64,000 bases of DNA from CAVTLG01 sp963802635. GTDB taxonomy: Bacteria > Chloroflexota > Ktedonobacteria > Ktedonobacterales > Ktedonobacteraceae. Shown here one piece after another: positions 9,079 through 20,600 of the stretch (position 1 is its first letter; the number at the start of each line of letters is the position of its first letter). The translations under genes were made by a program, and so were the position numbers. The stretch lies in assembly GCA_963802635.1 (NCBI GenBank), contig CAWDJJ010000003.1, positions 186,001-250,000 on the forward strand. Direction: 5' to 3'. The notes beneath the pieces were generated by a model. The model saw nothing but the letters and a program-made list of their open reading frames with translations, made no database searches and was not told the origin of the DNA.

Positions 9079-9431
9079 AACATCGCTCCTCCGCGTTCGA
9101 ATAATAACGCCATGCACAAATTTAACTTGCCAACGAAGTCTACTCGCTTCATATCCATAGGCATTCAGATACCTGTCGACGAGCAGAACTACAAGATCAC
9201 TCTACGCTTGGCTGAGCACTCCTTAGGGATTGCGCGTGCTGCAAGAACTTCGGGAACGAGAAATTCTCTTGCCGGGCTTCTCTCCCCAAATCTTTTGGAT
9301 TTAGCGCTATCCCTAATACTATCTGGCAGCAAACGCCAACTCAAGAAGAACGGAGGGAAGATATTCCTTCTTACTTCTTACATTTCTTCAGATGAGGGGC
9401 AGTAGAACACAGGAACAAGCAGCACAGAGAG
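9079..9431. other. Gap with a doubtful 97-codon frame
   Basis: Between the hypothetical gene and transketolase. A plus-strand frame 9112-9405 exists but lacks a ribosome site and family features, so I leave it unannotated. A diverged copy of the dispersed repeat lies at 9151-9173 (ATATCCATAGGCATTCAGAT). Confidence 0.4.
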
Positions 9432-9459
9432 GCCCTGGCCCCACAACATACGCCAGGGC
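9432..9459 (-). terminator. Hairpin downstream of transketolase
   Basis: GCCCTGGC (9432-9439) and GCCAGGGC (9452-9459) form a perfect 8-bp GC-rich stem with a 12-nt loop, 51 bp past the transketolase stop on the minus strand. It lacks a good U-run, so it is a terminator-like hairpin rather than a textbook intrinsic terminator. Confidence 0.5.
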
Positions 9460-9509
9460 TTCTAGTACTCTATCAATAAAGTTTCTTGCAACAATCGTGA
9501 TAGCTTATG

Positions 9510-11375
9510 CTATTTCACCAACAAACGTACTGCCTGCACGATATCGTGAGCGCTGATACCGGCTTCCTCTAGCAGTTCCGCTGGCGTGCCAGAACCGGGC
9601 ATCGACTGTACCGCCAGTTTCACGATCTCGGGCGATGGCCCATCGATTTGTGAGAAGGCTTCCAGTACCGCTTCGCCCAGACCACCCTCGGGCCAGTGAT
9701 CCTCGACAACAATAAGCTCGCCATCAGCCTCCTGAGCCGCCGCCAGCAAGGTCTCATCATCAATCGGCTTCACTGAATACGCGTCGATCACGCGAATGGT
9801 GATACCCTCATCCTGTAACTGGTCGTAGGCTTTGAGCGCTTCATGCAAGGTAATACCGGCTGCAACCACCGTCGCTTTATCCTTCTCTGATTGCTTTACA
9901 ACCCTGCTACCGCCGATGCTAAATGTCTCGTCGGGAGCATAGATGACCGGCGTTTTCTCGCGCGTCGTGCGCATGTACACGACACCACCGTGGTTCGCCA
10001 TCTCGGCAACAAGCTGAGCTGCCTGATTGGCATCGCTCGGATACAGAACCGTACTCCCAAAGACGGCACGAAACAGGGCGAGATCTTCCAATGCCATCTG
10101 CGAAGGTCCGTCTTCACCAATTGAGACGCCCGCGTGTGATCCGACCAGACGAATATTGGCACGTGAGATCGCCGCCATGCGAATAAAGTCATAGGCACGC
10201 GTGAAGAAGGCCGCGAAGGTTGAGGCGAATGGCACCTTGTGACGAACACTCATGCCCACCGCTGACGCCACTAATTGCTGCTCTGAGATAAACTGCTCGA
10301 AGTAACGGTCAGGAAAAGCTTTGGCAAATTCTTCAGCATAAGTCGAGTTACTTACTTCGCCATCCAGACCGATCACGTCAGGATTCGCAGCTCCGAGCGC
10401 TTTCAGGGCATCACCATATGCTTTACGCGTGGCTACAGCACTATTTACCTCATAAAGCGGCAGATCTACCGGCTTCTTTTCAACCTCAGGAACTGGTCGT
10501 CCAGCCGCTGGCTTCTGTACCGAGAACACCTGACTACGCGCTGACGGATTGAGTTCTTTTAAAGCTTGCTCCTCTTGCTCCGCGTTGAGCGCCTTGCCAT
10601 GCCAACCATTCAAGTTCTCCACGAAAGAAACGCCTTTGCCTTTGATCGTCTTGGCGACAATCAGCGTCGGCTTACCATTCGGCTGGACAGCTTGCGCGAA
10701 AGCACGGTTGATTTCATCGTAGTCGTGCCCGTTGATGACGATAGCATTCCAGCCAAACGCCTCAGCGCGAGCCGCGTATGCCGCTGTATTCCAGCCCAGA
10801 TCCGTTTCACCGCGCTGACCCAGCCGATTACAATCCAGGATACCCACGAGATTGTCCAGTTTGTAATATGCAGCCTTGTCAAAAGCTTCCCAGATAGAAC
10901 CTTCAGCCATCTCGCTATCACCGAGAAGCACCCAGATATGATAGGGCAGTTTGTCGAGATACCTGCCTGCCAGGCCGATACCTACACCTATCGGCAAGCC
11001 CTGCCCAAGTGAGCCTGTCGCGACATCTACCCAGGGCAATACCGGCGTTGGATGGCCTTCCAAACGGCTACCAAATTTTCGCAGTGTCAGTAGCTCATCA
11101 TCGGTAATCGCTCCTACCGCCTTGTAAATCAAGTAGAGCAAGGGCGAGGCATGCCCCTTCGAAAAGATCAGGTGATCGTTGTTAGGATTGGCAGGATGAT
11201 CAAAATCGTAATGCAGATAGCTGTTCACGAGCACAGCCATCAGGTCCGCCGCCGACATAGAGGATGTGGGATGCCCGGAGCCTGCTGCGGTCGTACTACG
11301 AATACTATCTACACGTAGTTGCTGGGCGAGATTGATCCATTGTTGTACTTGTAAACTTTTTTCTGTCGTTGTCAT
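9510..11375 (-). CDS. tkt: Transketolase
   Basis: The full-length 621-residue enzyme transfers two-carbon units between sugar phosphates in the pentose phosphate pathway using thiamine diphosphate. The N-terminal TPP domain shows GSGHPTSSMSAADLMAVL, SKGHASPLLYLIYKAVG, and the TPP/metal site GDSEMAEGSIWEAFDKA with the downstream Asn in ILDCNRLGQRG. The pyrimidine-binding domain follows, with the conserved Glu in FEQFISEQQLVASAVGMS and GEDGPSQMALEDLALFRA. The C-terminal domain closes with VVEDHWPEGGLGEAVLEA. The length fits the shorter transketolase class. I choose the ATG at 11375, with GAGGAG 5 bp upstream, over the GTG at 11381. It is monocistronic with a hairpin behind it. Confidence 0.93.
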   Translation of the reverse strand: MTTTEKSLQVQQWINLAQQLRVDSIRSTTAAGSGHPTSSMSAADLMAVLVNSYLHYDFDHPANPNNDHLIFSKGHASPLLYLIYKAVGAITDDELLTLRKFGSRLEGHPTPVLPWVDVATGSLGQGLPIGVGIGLAGRYLDKLPYHIWVLLGDSEMAEGSIWEAFDKAAYYKLDNLVGILDCNRLGQRGETDLGWNTAAYAARAEAFGWNAIVINGHDYDEINRAFAQAVQPNGKPTLIVAKTIKGKGVSFVENLNGWHGKALNAEQEEQALKELNPSARSQVFSVQKPAAGRPVPEVEKKPVDLPLYEVNSAVATRKAYGDALKALGAANPDVIGLDGEVSNSTYAEEFAKAFPDRYFEQFISEQQLVASAVGMSVRHKVPFASTFAAFFTRAYDFIRMAAISRANIRLVGSHAGVSIGEDGPSQMALEDLALFRAVFGSTVLYPSDANQAAQLVAEMANHGGVVYMRTTREKTPVIYAPDETFSIGGSRVVKQSEKDKATVVAAGITLHEALKAYDQLQDEGITIRVIDAYSVKPIDDETLLAAAQEADGELIVVEDHWPEGGLGEAVLEAFSQIDGPSPEIVKLAVQSMPGSGTPAELLEEAGISAHDIVQAVRLLVK

Positions 11376-11786
11376 AATCACTCCTCATAATCAGAGAGTT
11401 TGTCTTGCTTTTCGCGTGCTCTGACTAGCGTCCTCTTCTATTGTAGACGGCACTCAATGGAGGATACAAACTGAAGTACACACCTCACAGGGTATTTTGC
11501 ACGTTATGCACAAAAGGGACTCAGCTCACTGCTACACGCAGCGAACTTCATCTCTGCGGAAACTTCCGCGACGCATCTATAGGTAACACGTGATAGCAGA
11601 GACTGACGATACATCGAGAGCGTATCTTTCGCCAATTAGAGAAATAAGAAAGGCATGTTATCTCTTTTAGCTAGGCACATACCCCCACGCGGTAACCATG
11701 TTCCGGGTTGAATGAAAATCAGGTTGCTGCATGTCCTCGACCACCTGCTAAATCTTATCTTATCTTAATGAAAGGGAACTTGTAAT
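11376..11786. other. Intergenic region without recognised content
   Basis: A 410-bp gap between the two minus-strand genes, transketolase and the luciferase-like oxidoreductase. It should contain the transketolase promoter. No riboswitch, hairpin or credible reading frame was recognised. Confidence 0.4.
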
Positions 11787-12638
11787 CTATTCTAAATCCA
11801 TACGCGGTGGACCTTGCCTGATACGCGTGCGAATGGCGGCTGAACCTGCGCGAAAGTCGTGCGACCACATCGTTTCCAGCCACCAAGTGGCACCAGCATC
11901 CGCCCACTGACGCACACCTGCAGCGTCCTGCACAGGATCAGCACCGGAGGTGGTGCCTTCACAGACGATATCAAATGGCGTTGTTACTGTGCGCTGTGCA
12001 TCAATAAAAGTCTTCATCTCGCGAATATCGGCTGGCGTAATTTTAGCCAGGGTGCCATCCACATTTAACTTGTTTGGTAGCAAGCCATCATAGCGCAACA
12101 CACGCTGCATCGATTGCTTCTTCGGCCAGGCTCCCACCACCCAGATGGGAATGCGCGGAGTCTGCACAGGTGGAGGCAAAAAGGTCATTTCAGCAAGTTG
12201 ATAGTGTTCGCCCTGATAACTGAATGGTTGTCCGCTCCACAGTCCGGTCAGAATTGCCAGGCTCTCATCGAGCGACTGCGCTCGCTGCTTGCGATCTATT
12301 ACTTCGCCTACTTTTGCGAAACCACCATCCTCAAGCGCGCCCAGACCAACCGGCAAGATGAGACGCCCGTTCGAGAGATGATCTAGCGTGACTGTTTCGC
12401 GCGCAACTTTCCACGGCCTTCGACGGGATAAAGGGGTCAGCACCGCTCCAATACGGATATGCTCGGTACGCATTGCCATACCAGCCAGGACAACCCACGG
12501 GTCATACATTGGTCCAGCGGACTCCATATATATAGCGTCCCAGTAAAAGATGCCATCCCAACCGGCTCTCTCTGCCTCGTAAGCCAGTTCAACCAACGTC
12601 CGCACATCTCCTGACGGTATGACAAAACCATAACGCAT
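11787..12638 (-). CDS. LLM class flavin-dependent oxidoreductase
   Basis: The 283-residue soluble TIM-barrel protein belongs to the luciferase-like monooxygenase family that uses FMN or F420. Typical segments are ELAYEAERAGWDGIFYWDA near the N-terminus, TEHIRIGAVLTPLSRRRPWK with the conserved strand after the flavin site, ARETVTLDHLSNGRLILPVG, and PPPVQTPRIPIWVVGAWP. It is near the usual length and complete. The start ATG at 12638 follows CAGTAGGAG, a good ribosome site. The substrate is not evident. It lies between transketolase and a secreted glucanase on the same strand, with no operon link visible. Confidence 0.85.
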   Translation of the reverse strand: MRYGFVIPSGDVRTLVELAYEAERAGWDGIFYWDAIYMESAGPMYDPWVVLAGMAMRTEHIRIGAVLTPLSRRRPWKVARETVTLDHLSNGRLILPVGLGALEDGGFAKVGEVIDRKQRAQSLDESLAILTGLWSGQPFSYQGEHYQLAEMTFLPPPVQTPRIPIWVVGAWPKKQSMQRVLRYDGLLPNKLNVDGTLAKITPADIREMKTFIDAQRTVTTPFDIVCEGTTSGADPVQDAAGVRQWADAGATWWLETMWSHDFRAGSAAIRTRIRQGPPRMDLE

Positions 12639-12679
12639 ACACGACTCCTACTGAAGATTACAATCTAGCGCCGTTACCA

Positions 12680-14723
12680 TTAACTATGTTGATAGACGTG
12701 TACAAATGCAACATTCATTTGCTGCGGAAACGGTGTACTACTATTTGCATTCCCCGGCCAGCCTCCCCCAACAGCCAGGTTTAACACAATGAAAAACGGC
12801 TGGTTAAACACCTGATCACCACCAAGCTGCGTGGTATCAATAGATGATGCAGCATGACCATCAACCGAAAAGACTATATGATCAGTGTACCAATCCATAG
12901 CAATGAGATGGTATCCATCAGAGAATTTCCCACTCGGTAGCGTCTCTTGTTGAGCACCACTCGCGTTATTTAATCCATGTACAGTTCCTTGGATGGTTGA
13001 CATGGTCAACTGAGGCACGTTTTCCATAATATCAACCTCGCCACAATCAGGCCAGCCAACGGAGTCAATATTCTGCCCTAACATCCAGAAAGCAGGCCAG
13101 ATGCCAGCTCCTCCCACAGGGAGTTGGATGCCTCGCCTCAATGCGGACGGGCTTGCCGCTCGTCGGTGGCTGAACGGCATACTTCCCCTGTGTGTCCAGG
13201 CGGCCAGAAATATAGGGACAACTGCTGTTATTGATCTGTTTATCAGCCTCCAATACCAAATGACTGTTCGCGCCAGTCCCATCAATACGCGTATGCGTGC
13301 CATCATCTTGATAGCACTCCTGCTCGTTATTAAATTGACCGGCAGGATAATCGCGCACCGTCCATTTGCTGGTATCAATTGTCGGACCCGTAAAATCGTC
13401 ATTCCAGATCATTTTCCAGTTGGAATCACTCGCGGTAGAGTCTAATGCATTTTTACTGCTCCCGGTAGTTGCTGATGAATTCGATGATAATGAACTAGTT
13501 GTAGTCGTATGTGATGTGGTCGTATGTGATGTGGTCGCATTTGCTGTGATCTCTACACGATCAGGATTCACATAAGCATCGCTCGAAGCTGCGTTCTGCT
13601 GTCCCGTCACAGTGAGCTTGAACGTATGTTGCCCGGCAGTTAAGGTCGGGCTGGTATATAACAACGTGTTCCCAGCCTCAGTAGGTGCATAGGAATCAAT
13701 TTGCTTTGTGGTTCCTCCATCAATAGAAACTTGCCCGATTCCATGATCTGGCCCAACCACTCCATAAAATTTGATCTGCGTGCCTGTAAACGCCACCGTT
13801 ACCGAGTCGCCTGCCGTGTTACCCCAACTGTTACTATTATTATAGAAACCAACAGAGTTGTAATCACAGTTCTGGCAGCTCTTCCAACCACTCCCACTAT
13901 AGTTAAATTGATTCTGACCCGATCCGGTTACACTATCATCAACATCCAGCGTATTAGCAGCCGATGTTGTTGATGTAGATGTTGTATTAACAGGACTCGC
14001 CGTGGGCATCATCGTTCCAGTCCCAATCGTCCAACCATTGTATTGATTCCATAATGTCGCCCCAACACAATCGTTGGGAGCAACAAATAACGAGGTTCCC
14101 TGAGGATACTGATCAGGCATAGGATAACCAGGACCCGCATTGGCGATCACCGGAGTATTGCCACCATAGCTGGTTTCACAGTTTTGCTGATTGGTAAAAA
14201 GAGAGGGATCGGTAACGTTTCCATTGAAGAGGTCCATATGCAGTTCCTTGCTGTTATCCTGCCAATTCCCATTATTGGTACAATCAGCATAATCAATATC
14301 AACGTTACAACTATCTTCGGCCACAAAATATAAATGGAGCTGCGGAATATAAAATTTCTCTCCAATCTGATAATCCGAACTATTGGGCACACTGCCTGAA
14401 GAGCTATCCTTTGAATTGATCGCCACTGTAATCGGATCGGCAAACGTACCAGTTCCCCCAACGGAGTTATGCACCGTTGGATAACCTGCGTTCGCAGGCC
14501 AATTAATCGCAGTCGAGGGAGGAAATACTCCGCCGGAACCACCGTCATTTCCGCTATAGTTGGTCATCTCTCCAGTCACCGCCGTCTCCCCTGCTTGCAG
14601 CGAAACGCTACCACCAGCGGCATGAGACGTCAGAACCCTTGTGACAATCACACTACTAAATATCAAGAAAAGAATGATCAGAGTCGCTGTAATCTGGAGC
14701 CGCTTTACTTTGAACACATGCAT
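12680..14723 (-). pseudogene. Secreted GH16 family beta-glucanase, split by a +1 frameshift
   Basis: The first frame (14723 to 13065) encodes a signal/anchor helix (ATLIILFLIFSSVIVTRVL then TSHAA), an extracellular region of about 200 residues with Cys pairs, a beta-sandwich of carbohydrate-binding type (VTVAFTGTQIKFYGVVGPDH), a Thr/Ser linker (TTSHTTTSHTTTTSS) and the start of a GH16 domain (WNDDFTGPTIDTSKWTV). After SGKPVRIEAR the frame is lost. The neighbouring frame continues with IQLPVGGAGIWPAFWML and the GH16 catalytic motif GEVDIMENV (ExDxxE), ending at NVAFVHVYQHS. Removing one base at about 13131 joins the two. The rebuilt protein of about 680 residues would hydrolyse beta-1,3/1,4-glucans outside the cell. 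Confidence 0.8.
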
Positions 14724-14972
14724 AGAGCCTCCCTACAGATGCGTAAGATAAAAAAATACTTAGGAAGAGTATAACAAACAATGTTTGGCGACAAATAGGG
14801 GAAAAGAGACCCAAAACACAGGAACCATCTGGCTATTGCTCTAAACGCTCTCTGTCGCTAGCAGTATAATGGAGATGAGATTCCCGTCGTCACTACTTTC
14901 CCCCGTCCACATAAATGGGAATGACCCTGGATTAGCATAATACACGCGAAATATTTATCAGTGAGGAATTAC

Positions 14973-17438
14973 TTGATATTATATCGAAATAACGGCCTAA
15001 AACAAATTATGAGCGATAAGTCCCCTATTCTCTTTATACTACGCAGAATGTTCATATTGCTGCTTGTTCTCCTCTCCCTTCTGCTGGCAGATTTCATCTG
15101 TTACCAGCTAGCGCTACCGATTGAAGTGGATGAGCAGAGCGGCAACGCAACGCTACACGTTGGGAGTGAGACGATAGCATTGGGCACGCTCGGTAGTCTC
15201 CAGACATTGCAATTCGCAGCACACGACCCGGTTATCCATGAGTACCAGATCGATGGCACCGATAGCACCAACAATTTGTCGCTCGATACAAACTATCTTC
15301 AGAGCATAGCTCCCTCTCTCGATTACCGCTTTCAAGCATGGATGCGCGATCTTGATGGCACAAGTCACTGGTCCGACGTACATGTATCCCTCGATGGCCG
15401 CCAGATTACGAGTGTGAACTGGCCCGCGAATGGCTCCACGCTCACATTGCCATCGACGTCTGTTCGCTCGGCGTTGCGTATACAGCTCGAACTCCGACGC
15501 CCTGAGACACCCATGTCATTTGAGCTAGTCACATCTGACAATGTCCTGATACAGATTACATTAAACCGCAACGACCGCAAGATTGTCGTGACTCGCGAGG
15601 CCGAGGGGCAAAGTATACAGGTTGCCAGTGTGTTTTTTCCGGTCGACGTGCTCCCCTTTGCGGCTATGGTGCTGGATACATTGCTACGTACTGCGATCTG
15701 TGCGCTTGCGGTTCTGCTGATGGTTCTCTTCTGTGAAATGGGCATAGTCGTCCTGGACAGAGGTTGGCGTAGTCCCGCACAGGTGCAGGAGCCTGAAGCA
15801 GAAACATCCGCTGAGTACGTCCATACAGAGCGCGCAGAGGAGCAGCAAAGACGGTCAGCGGCCACAAGGGACAACTTCGTGACACGCAGTTGGCGCAGCC
15901 TGACGCAAGCATTACACCCAATTGCCTTGATCATGTTAGGAGGATCGCTGTGTTTTGTTTGCTGGATCGCTTGCGTACAGTATCAGGGCGAACCACATAT
16001 TTATGATGCCAGCGCATATTTGTTCGCAGCTAAGATGTATGCAACCGGGCATCTTTCGGTGCCCATTCCAACTGCCGTGGATCGCTTTCCTGGACCCTTC
16101 ATGGTGATTTTCAACGGCCAGTGGTTCGGGCAATATGCACCAGGAACATCCCTTACATTAGTGCCTGGTATCTGGCTGGGAGTGCCATGGCTGATAGAAC
16201 CGCTCCTGGGTACATTGGCCTTGCTGGCAATTGGCCTGCTGGCAGCCCGGCTCTTTGATCGGCGCGTAGCAACTCTCGCAGTGATGCTGGGCACCCTTTC
16301 ACCGTTTTATAGCTATCTGGCAGCAAGCTATCTCAGTCACGCGGTGGCCCTCTTCTATCTGGCGTGGGGATTGTGGGCGTTGCTCCGCTTTGCTCAGGGA
16401 GAGGCTGGCTGGAATCTTCCACTGGCAGCCTTGCTCTTTGGGATGGGCGCACTGACACGCGATCTGGTGGCTGTCCTTTTTGTGCTCACCGTTGTGCCAG
16501 GTGTGTTGCTACTCTCGTGGCACCAGTTGCGCACCTCCTGGCGACGTTGGCTTGTACCAGGCATACAGTTTCTGGTTATCGCACTCGCGTTTGTGGTCAT
16601 CACGCTCAACTTTAACAAACTGCTGACACAGAGTCCGTGGGTGACACCCCGCTTGCTCTTCTTCTCAGGCGACCGCTGGGGCTTCGGGCAGGGTATCGGT
16701 TTCTATGGGCAACATACGCTGGCTGCTGGTCTGGTTAATCTCGATGAATTGTTGACGATCCTGGAGATTGACCTGTATGGCTGGCCTTTTTACTTCACCC
16801 TGGCTTTTTTAGCCTTGCCATTTCTCACCTGGCGAGCCAGAAAGGCTGACTGGTTCTGCCTGGTCAGCGCTACGATCCTGATTGGCGCATATGTCGGGTA
16901 TTTCTACCATGGCATCTACCTTGGTCCACGCTACCTCTTTGAGAGCTTACCGTTCCTGCTTATGCTTACCGCACGTGGCATCTTAACCCTGGCTGATGCC
17001 GGTAGAGATACTGCGCAGGCACTGAGGCAATTCTGGCACAGCAGCAAGGTTCACAGCACTATCACGCAGAGCATACCGACGATGGCACTGGTAGCCACGC
17101 TGGTACTCTGCAATCTGCTGTACTATCTGCCAAGACAGATACAACTGTACCAGGACTACTCTGGTCTGCCCAACGGATATTACATCAATCTGGCTCAGAT
17201 CTATCACCATCCATCTTTGCACGACGCCATTGTGATCACCAACAACTACACAATCTATCAAATAGTACTCTTTGCGTTGAATGATCCGTATCTACGCGGG
17301 AACGTCATTTATGCCTGGGGCAGCGGTACGGCGGATTATATGGAACTGCAGCGGGCATTTCCTGGTCGGAAGCTCTACCAGATGAATATCGCTGCTGATG
17401 GGTCTGTTCAATATACATTAGTAACCGTGAGTAAATAG
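14973..17438 (+). CDS. Large multi-spanning membrane glycosyltransferase, GT39/ArnT-like
   Basis: The protein has about 821 residues. An N-terminal helix (FILLLVLLSLLLADFICYQL) is followed by a periplasmic beta-rich domain of about 170 residues, a second helix near residue 240, a charged cytoplasmic linker, and from about residue 320 a bundle of ten or more hydrophobic helices. The first loop after the bundle begins has an acidic pair in QYQGEPHIYDASAYLFAAKM, in the place of the catalytic Asp/Glu of GT-C enzymes, and a later LGPRYLFESLPFLLML matches the family. It should use polyprenyl-phosphate sugars; the acceptor is unknown. I favour TTG at 14973, 6 bp after GAGG; a GTG at 14961 and ATG at 15009 are alternatives. 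Confidence 0.7.
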   Translation: MILYRNNGLKQIMSDKSPILFILRRMFILLLVLLSLLLADFICYQLALPIEVDEQSGNATLHVGSETIALGTLGSLQTLQFAAHDPVIHEYQIDGTDSTNNLSLDTNYLQSIAPSLDYRFQAWMRDLDGTSHWSDVHVSLDGRQITSVNWPANGSTLTLPSTSVRSALRIQLELRRPETPMSFELVTSDNVLIQITLNRNDRKIVVTREAEGQSIQVASVFFPVDVLPFAAMVLDTLLRTAICALAVLLMVLFCEMGIVVLDRGWRSPAQVQEPEAETSAEYVHTERAEEQQRRSAATRDNFVTRSWRSLTQALHPIALIMLGGSLCFVCWIACVQYQGEPHIYDASAYLFAAKMYATGHLSVPIPTAVDRFPGPFMVIFNGQWFGQYAPGTSLTLVPGIWLGVPWLIEPLLGTLALLAIGLLAARLFDRRVATLAVMLGTLSPFYSYLAASYLSHAVALFYLAWGLWALLRFAQGEAGWNLPLAALLFGMGALTRDLVAVLFVLTVVPGVLLLSWHQLRTSWRRWLVPGIQFLVIALAFVVITLNFNKLLTQSPWVTPRLLFFSGDRWGFGQGIGFYGQHTLAAGLVNLDELLTILEIDLYGWPFYFTLAFLALPFLTWRARKADWFCLVSATILIGAYVGYFYHGIYLGPRYLFESLPFLLMLTARGILTLADAGRDTAQALRQFWHSSKVHSTITQSIPTMALVATLVLCNLLYYLPRQIQLYQDYSGLPNGYYINLAQIYHHPSLHDAIVITNNYTIYQIVLFALNDPYLRGNVIYAWGSGTADYMELQRAFPGRKLYQMNIAADGSVQYTLVTVSK

Positions 17439-17468
17439 GAACTCTTCATGCAGTCGCGTATCCTGCTC

Positions 17469-17490
17469 ATACCCATATGCATTCAGATAG
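17469..17490 (+). repeat. Dispersed repeat copy 3
   Basis: ATACCCATATGCATTCAG followed by ATAG, in the 164-bp gap between the membrane glycosyltransferase and the NACHT gene, which end toward each other. Confidence 0.5.
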
Positions 17491-17525
17491 ATTACAAGGA
17501 TCATACCTTTCTCTCTCCCCCCATG

Positions 17526-17549
17526 TAACTTTGTAACTTTGTAACTTTG
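17526..17549. repeat. Three tandem TAACTTTG units
   Basis: Three perfect copies of the 8-bp unit TAACTTTG between the convergent ends of two genes. A short microsatellite with no assigned role. Confidence 0.6.
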
Positions 17550-17602
17550 TGGAAGAATGATGAACGTCCGAAAAATTCGGGTGACATAGAGAACATAGCT
17601 AG

Positions 17603-20600
17603 TTAAACGGGCTTTTCGCGTCCAATCACCCGCAATGCCTCAAAAAGAACATCATCAAGTCGCCAATTTCTCGCATTATCTGGCGGATCTAGTAAGTAAC
17701 AGGACAGTGGCACGTCATGTAAGATTTGCGCAATTTTGCGTAAGGCGTCGTTACACAGCTCAGGATATTGTGAGAGCGACTTATTGTAGCACAATAACAA
17801 GGCAGCACCTGCACAGCGCAACGCATTCGTACCATCCAGAGCGGAGATAATGCGAGATAGTCCGGCAGCCTCCAGAGTAAACGGCTGGGTGAGCAAGCTA
17901 TATGCTAACTGATGCACGGTCTCTACCGCAAATTTTTTCTGAGCATCGCGTGGTAACGGCTGGGTATTGGCACAGGCGTCCAGTAATACTTCCACCTCTT
18001 GATCCGAAAGCTTGTGATGCTTAGATAACGCATTGAGATCCGCTGCTACATCATCAGCGGACTGCATTGGTCCAGTTTGATGCACAGGGCGCGGCGTATC
18101 AACCAGCTTGTGCAGAACAGCTAGCAGCAGTCTATGCTCTACTTGCTCTGCTTGCCTCTTACGCTCAAATTTCCGCAGACTTTCTTGTATCTTTGGGCGC
18201 TCTTGCTCCTGCACGCTCTGTGTAGCAGATGTAAAGAGGCAGTAGAGAGCCAGTAAGACCAGAGACGAGACATCTGAACGCTGCTTCAGCACGTCACATA
18301 AGCTATCCACCAGATCAGCTTGCTGCAGCGCATGACGTAACGAGATCAGATCCTGGCGATCTTGCAACTCTTGCATATCGGGCAGATAGCGCAACATATA
18401 CTCCTGGTATTCGACTTCGTTGGTTGGCTTACGCGCATTTTCCCTAAAAAGATTTTGTACTTGTTGCCTTTGTTGGAGAAAAGCCACATAGTGTTCAAAT
18501 TGCGTATGATGCAGAAAAAGTGGATACTGCAGATGACGCAAAGGTTTGATATCCTGCATATAGAGATGAATAATAGTAAGTAAGGCCTGTTCATGCGCAG
18601 CATCATGACCAGCCAGCGCTGCCATAAAATCCTGAATGGTCTCCTGCCGTTGCCCACTATTATCTCGACAGATAATCAACCTGAGCGCCAGGCAAAGTTG
18701 ATAGGTGGCACTGTGTCCACGAGCCGTCTCGTCCCGTAAGCTGCGATACCAGATATCCTGCCAGGATACAGATGGATTCTCTTGCTCCGCGCGTAAAAGG
18801 TGCTCCAACAGGTAGGTGTAAGCATAACGTACGGTCTCACTGCCTTTGAGCAGTTCCCATTGCTCATTTTGCGTAAGTTTCTCTCGCCAGTGCAAACGTA
18901 GTGAGCGCTGGATTTCCCAGGAGTTGCTCTCTTTTTTGTTAGGAAGAGAAGCTGGAGTCAGGAGATATCCACACTCCTTAGAGTGCTCAGCGAGCGAGCG
19001 CAAGGATACCTCCCTTGACTGCTCATTGACCCAACAATCGCGCAGCCAGCCAGCAGGACCTGCCGTATCCAGCCTACGCAGAGCAATACAGGCATAATCC
19101 TGTACTCTATAAGAAGTGGATTGCGCCTCGTTGCGCTGCACATCTTTGACCACCCAATCCGGGTAGCTCGGTGAATCTTCCAGATGAGCCAGCGCTAAAA
19201 GAGGTGGGAGCAAAGCCTGTATGACCGGCATGGGACAACCAGCCAGCTCAGGGGCCAGAATCGCCAGTAGCCGCGTAGCTCCCTCCTGGCGCATAGCATT
19301 GTCGCTCTCGCTTAAGGCAACTCGCCACGCATCTAACAACGCGGGCCAGAGGCCGCGCTGGCTAATCGTTTGCGGCTGCGCACGCAGCCAGAGCAACATG
19401 GCCCGCTCGATATCTTGCTGCAACTGCGTAAAGCGCCCAGACCCACCGTAGTCTCCATAGCGCTCAAGCAGACGATACGTGATTGCCTGCTGCAGTTTTT
19501 TCTCAATCAACCAGGCATTACAATCAATAATACTATTGGCAGCAAACAAGAGACGCTGGCAACGCAGATCATCAAACTCATTTTCGGTCATGGCAAGGGT
19601 CTCAATCAAATCATTCGCCTGTGGCACTTCATTGATATTATTCGATCCACCTTTGTAAGCAACCAGCAATAGCAAGGGTTCATTCCAGGCTGACAAGGTA
19701 TAATGATCTTTGATAAATTGCCTGAGTTCGTCAATCGGCAGTGGACGTAGGTACAGCGCCACAAAATACTCTCTGAAGGTACGGTGCATAAAGCTGTAGA
19801 GGCCAGGACCTGTGCGCACAAAAAGGCCACTACTCACGCGCAACTTATCAATGAATACTTCACTATCACTGACCTGACCGGCAGATAATTGATAGAACTT
19901 GAACATCGTTTCGCGCGCGATAGTAATAGCTTCATCCCGATTGAGCACAGAGGTCGTATGCAGACGATAAGCCAGATTGCTGAGCATAATCTCAGCCAAC
20001 TGTATCTCTTCTCGGGGGATAATGGGGTGCAAATTATCCCGGTTCCAGGATTCGAGGAGTGTACGGGTAACGACGCGGTACAGGTCTACACGCCGTTGTG
20101 GCAGAGGAATACCCTGGCGGTGTATGAGCGCCAGAATCGTCAGCATCAGAGGATTGACCGCCAGCCTCTTAATATTGGGATTCTTGTCCAGGATCTCCGT
20201 CAACTGCCGATAGCGCGACAGGCCGATTCTCTCAGCATGCGCGATCTGATCGTCAGTCAATACCCTCTTGTGCAGAGAGAGAAACTGATGACGCTCTACG
20301 GCAGGACACCACATCTCCAGATAATGTCTGATTTGCTCATCGTTGAGATCGCAGAGGGTATAGTGGACAAATTGATCCAGTTCACCCGGTTCATAGCTAG
20401 CAATACGCGATGAAATCACAAAGCGATTATAGTGCTGTGCATTTCTATGCTCAGCAAAAGCATCATTATGAATAAATGTATACACGTTCTTGGCAACCCG
20501 TCTGCGCAAAGCGTCATCCGGTGCCTCATCTAATCCGTCCAGCAATAGCAGGCAATTGCCCTCGGCAAACTCATTCAATAGCGCAGTGACAAGCTTCCGC

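Noticed and set aside
9112..9405. 97-codon plus-strand frame
   Set aside because: No ribosome site, no recognisable family, and it includes a copy of a dispersed repeat.
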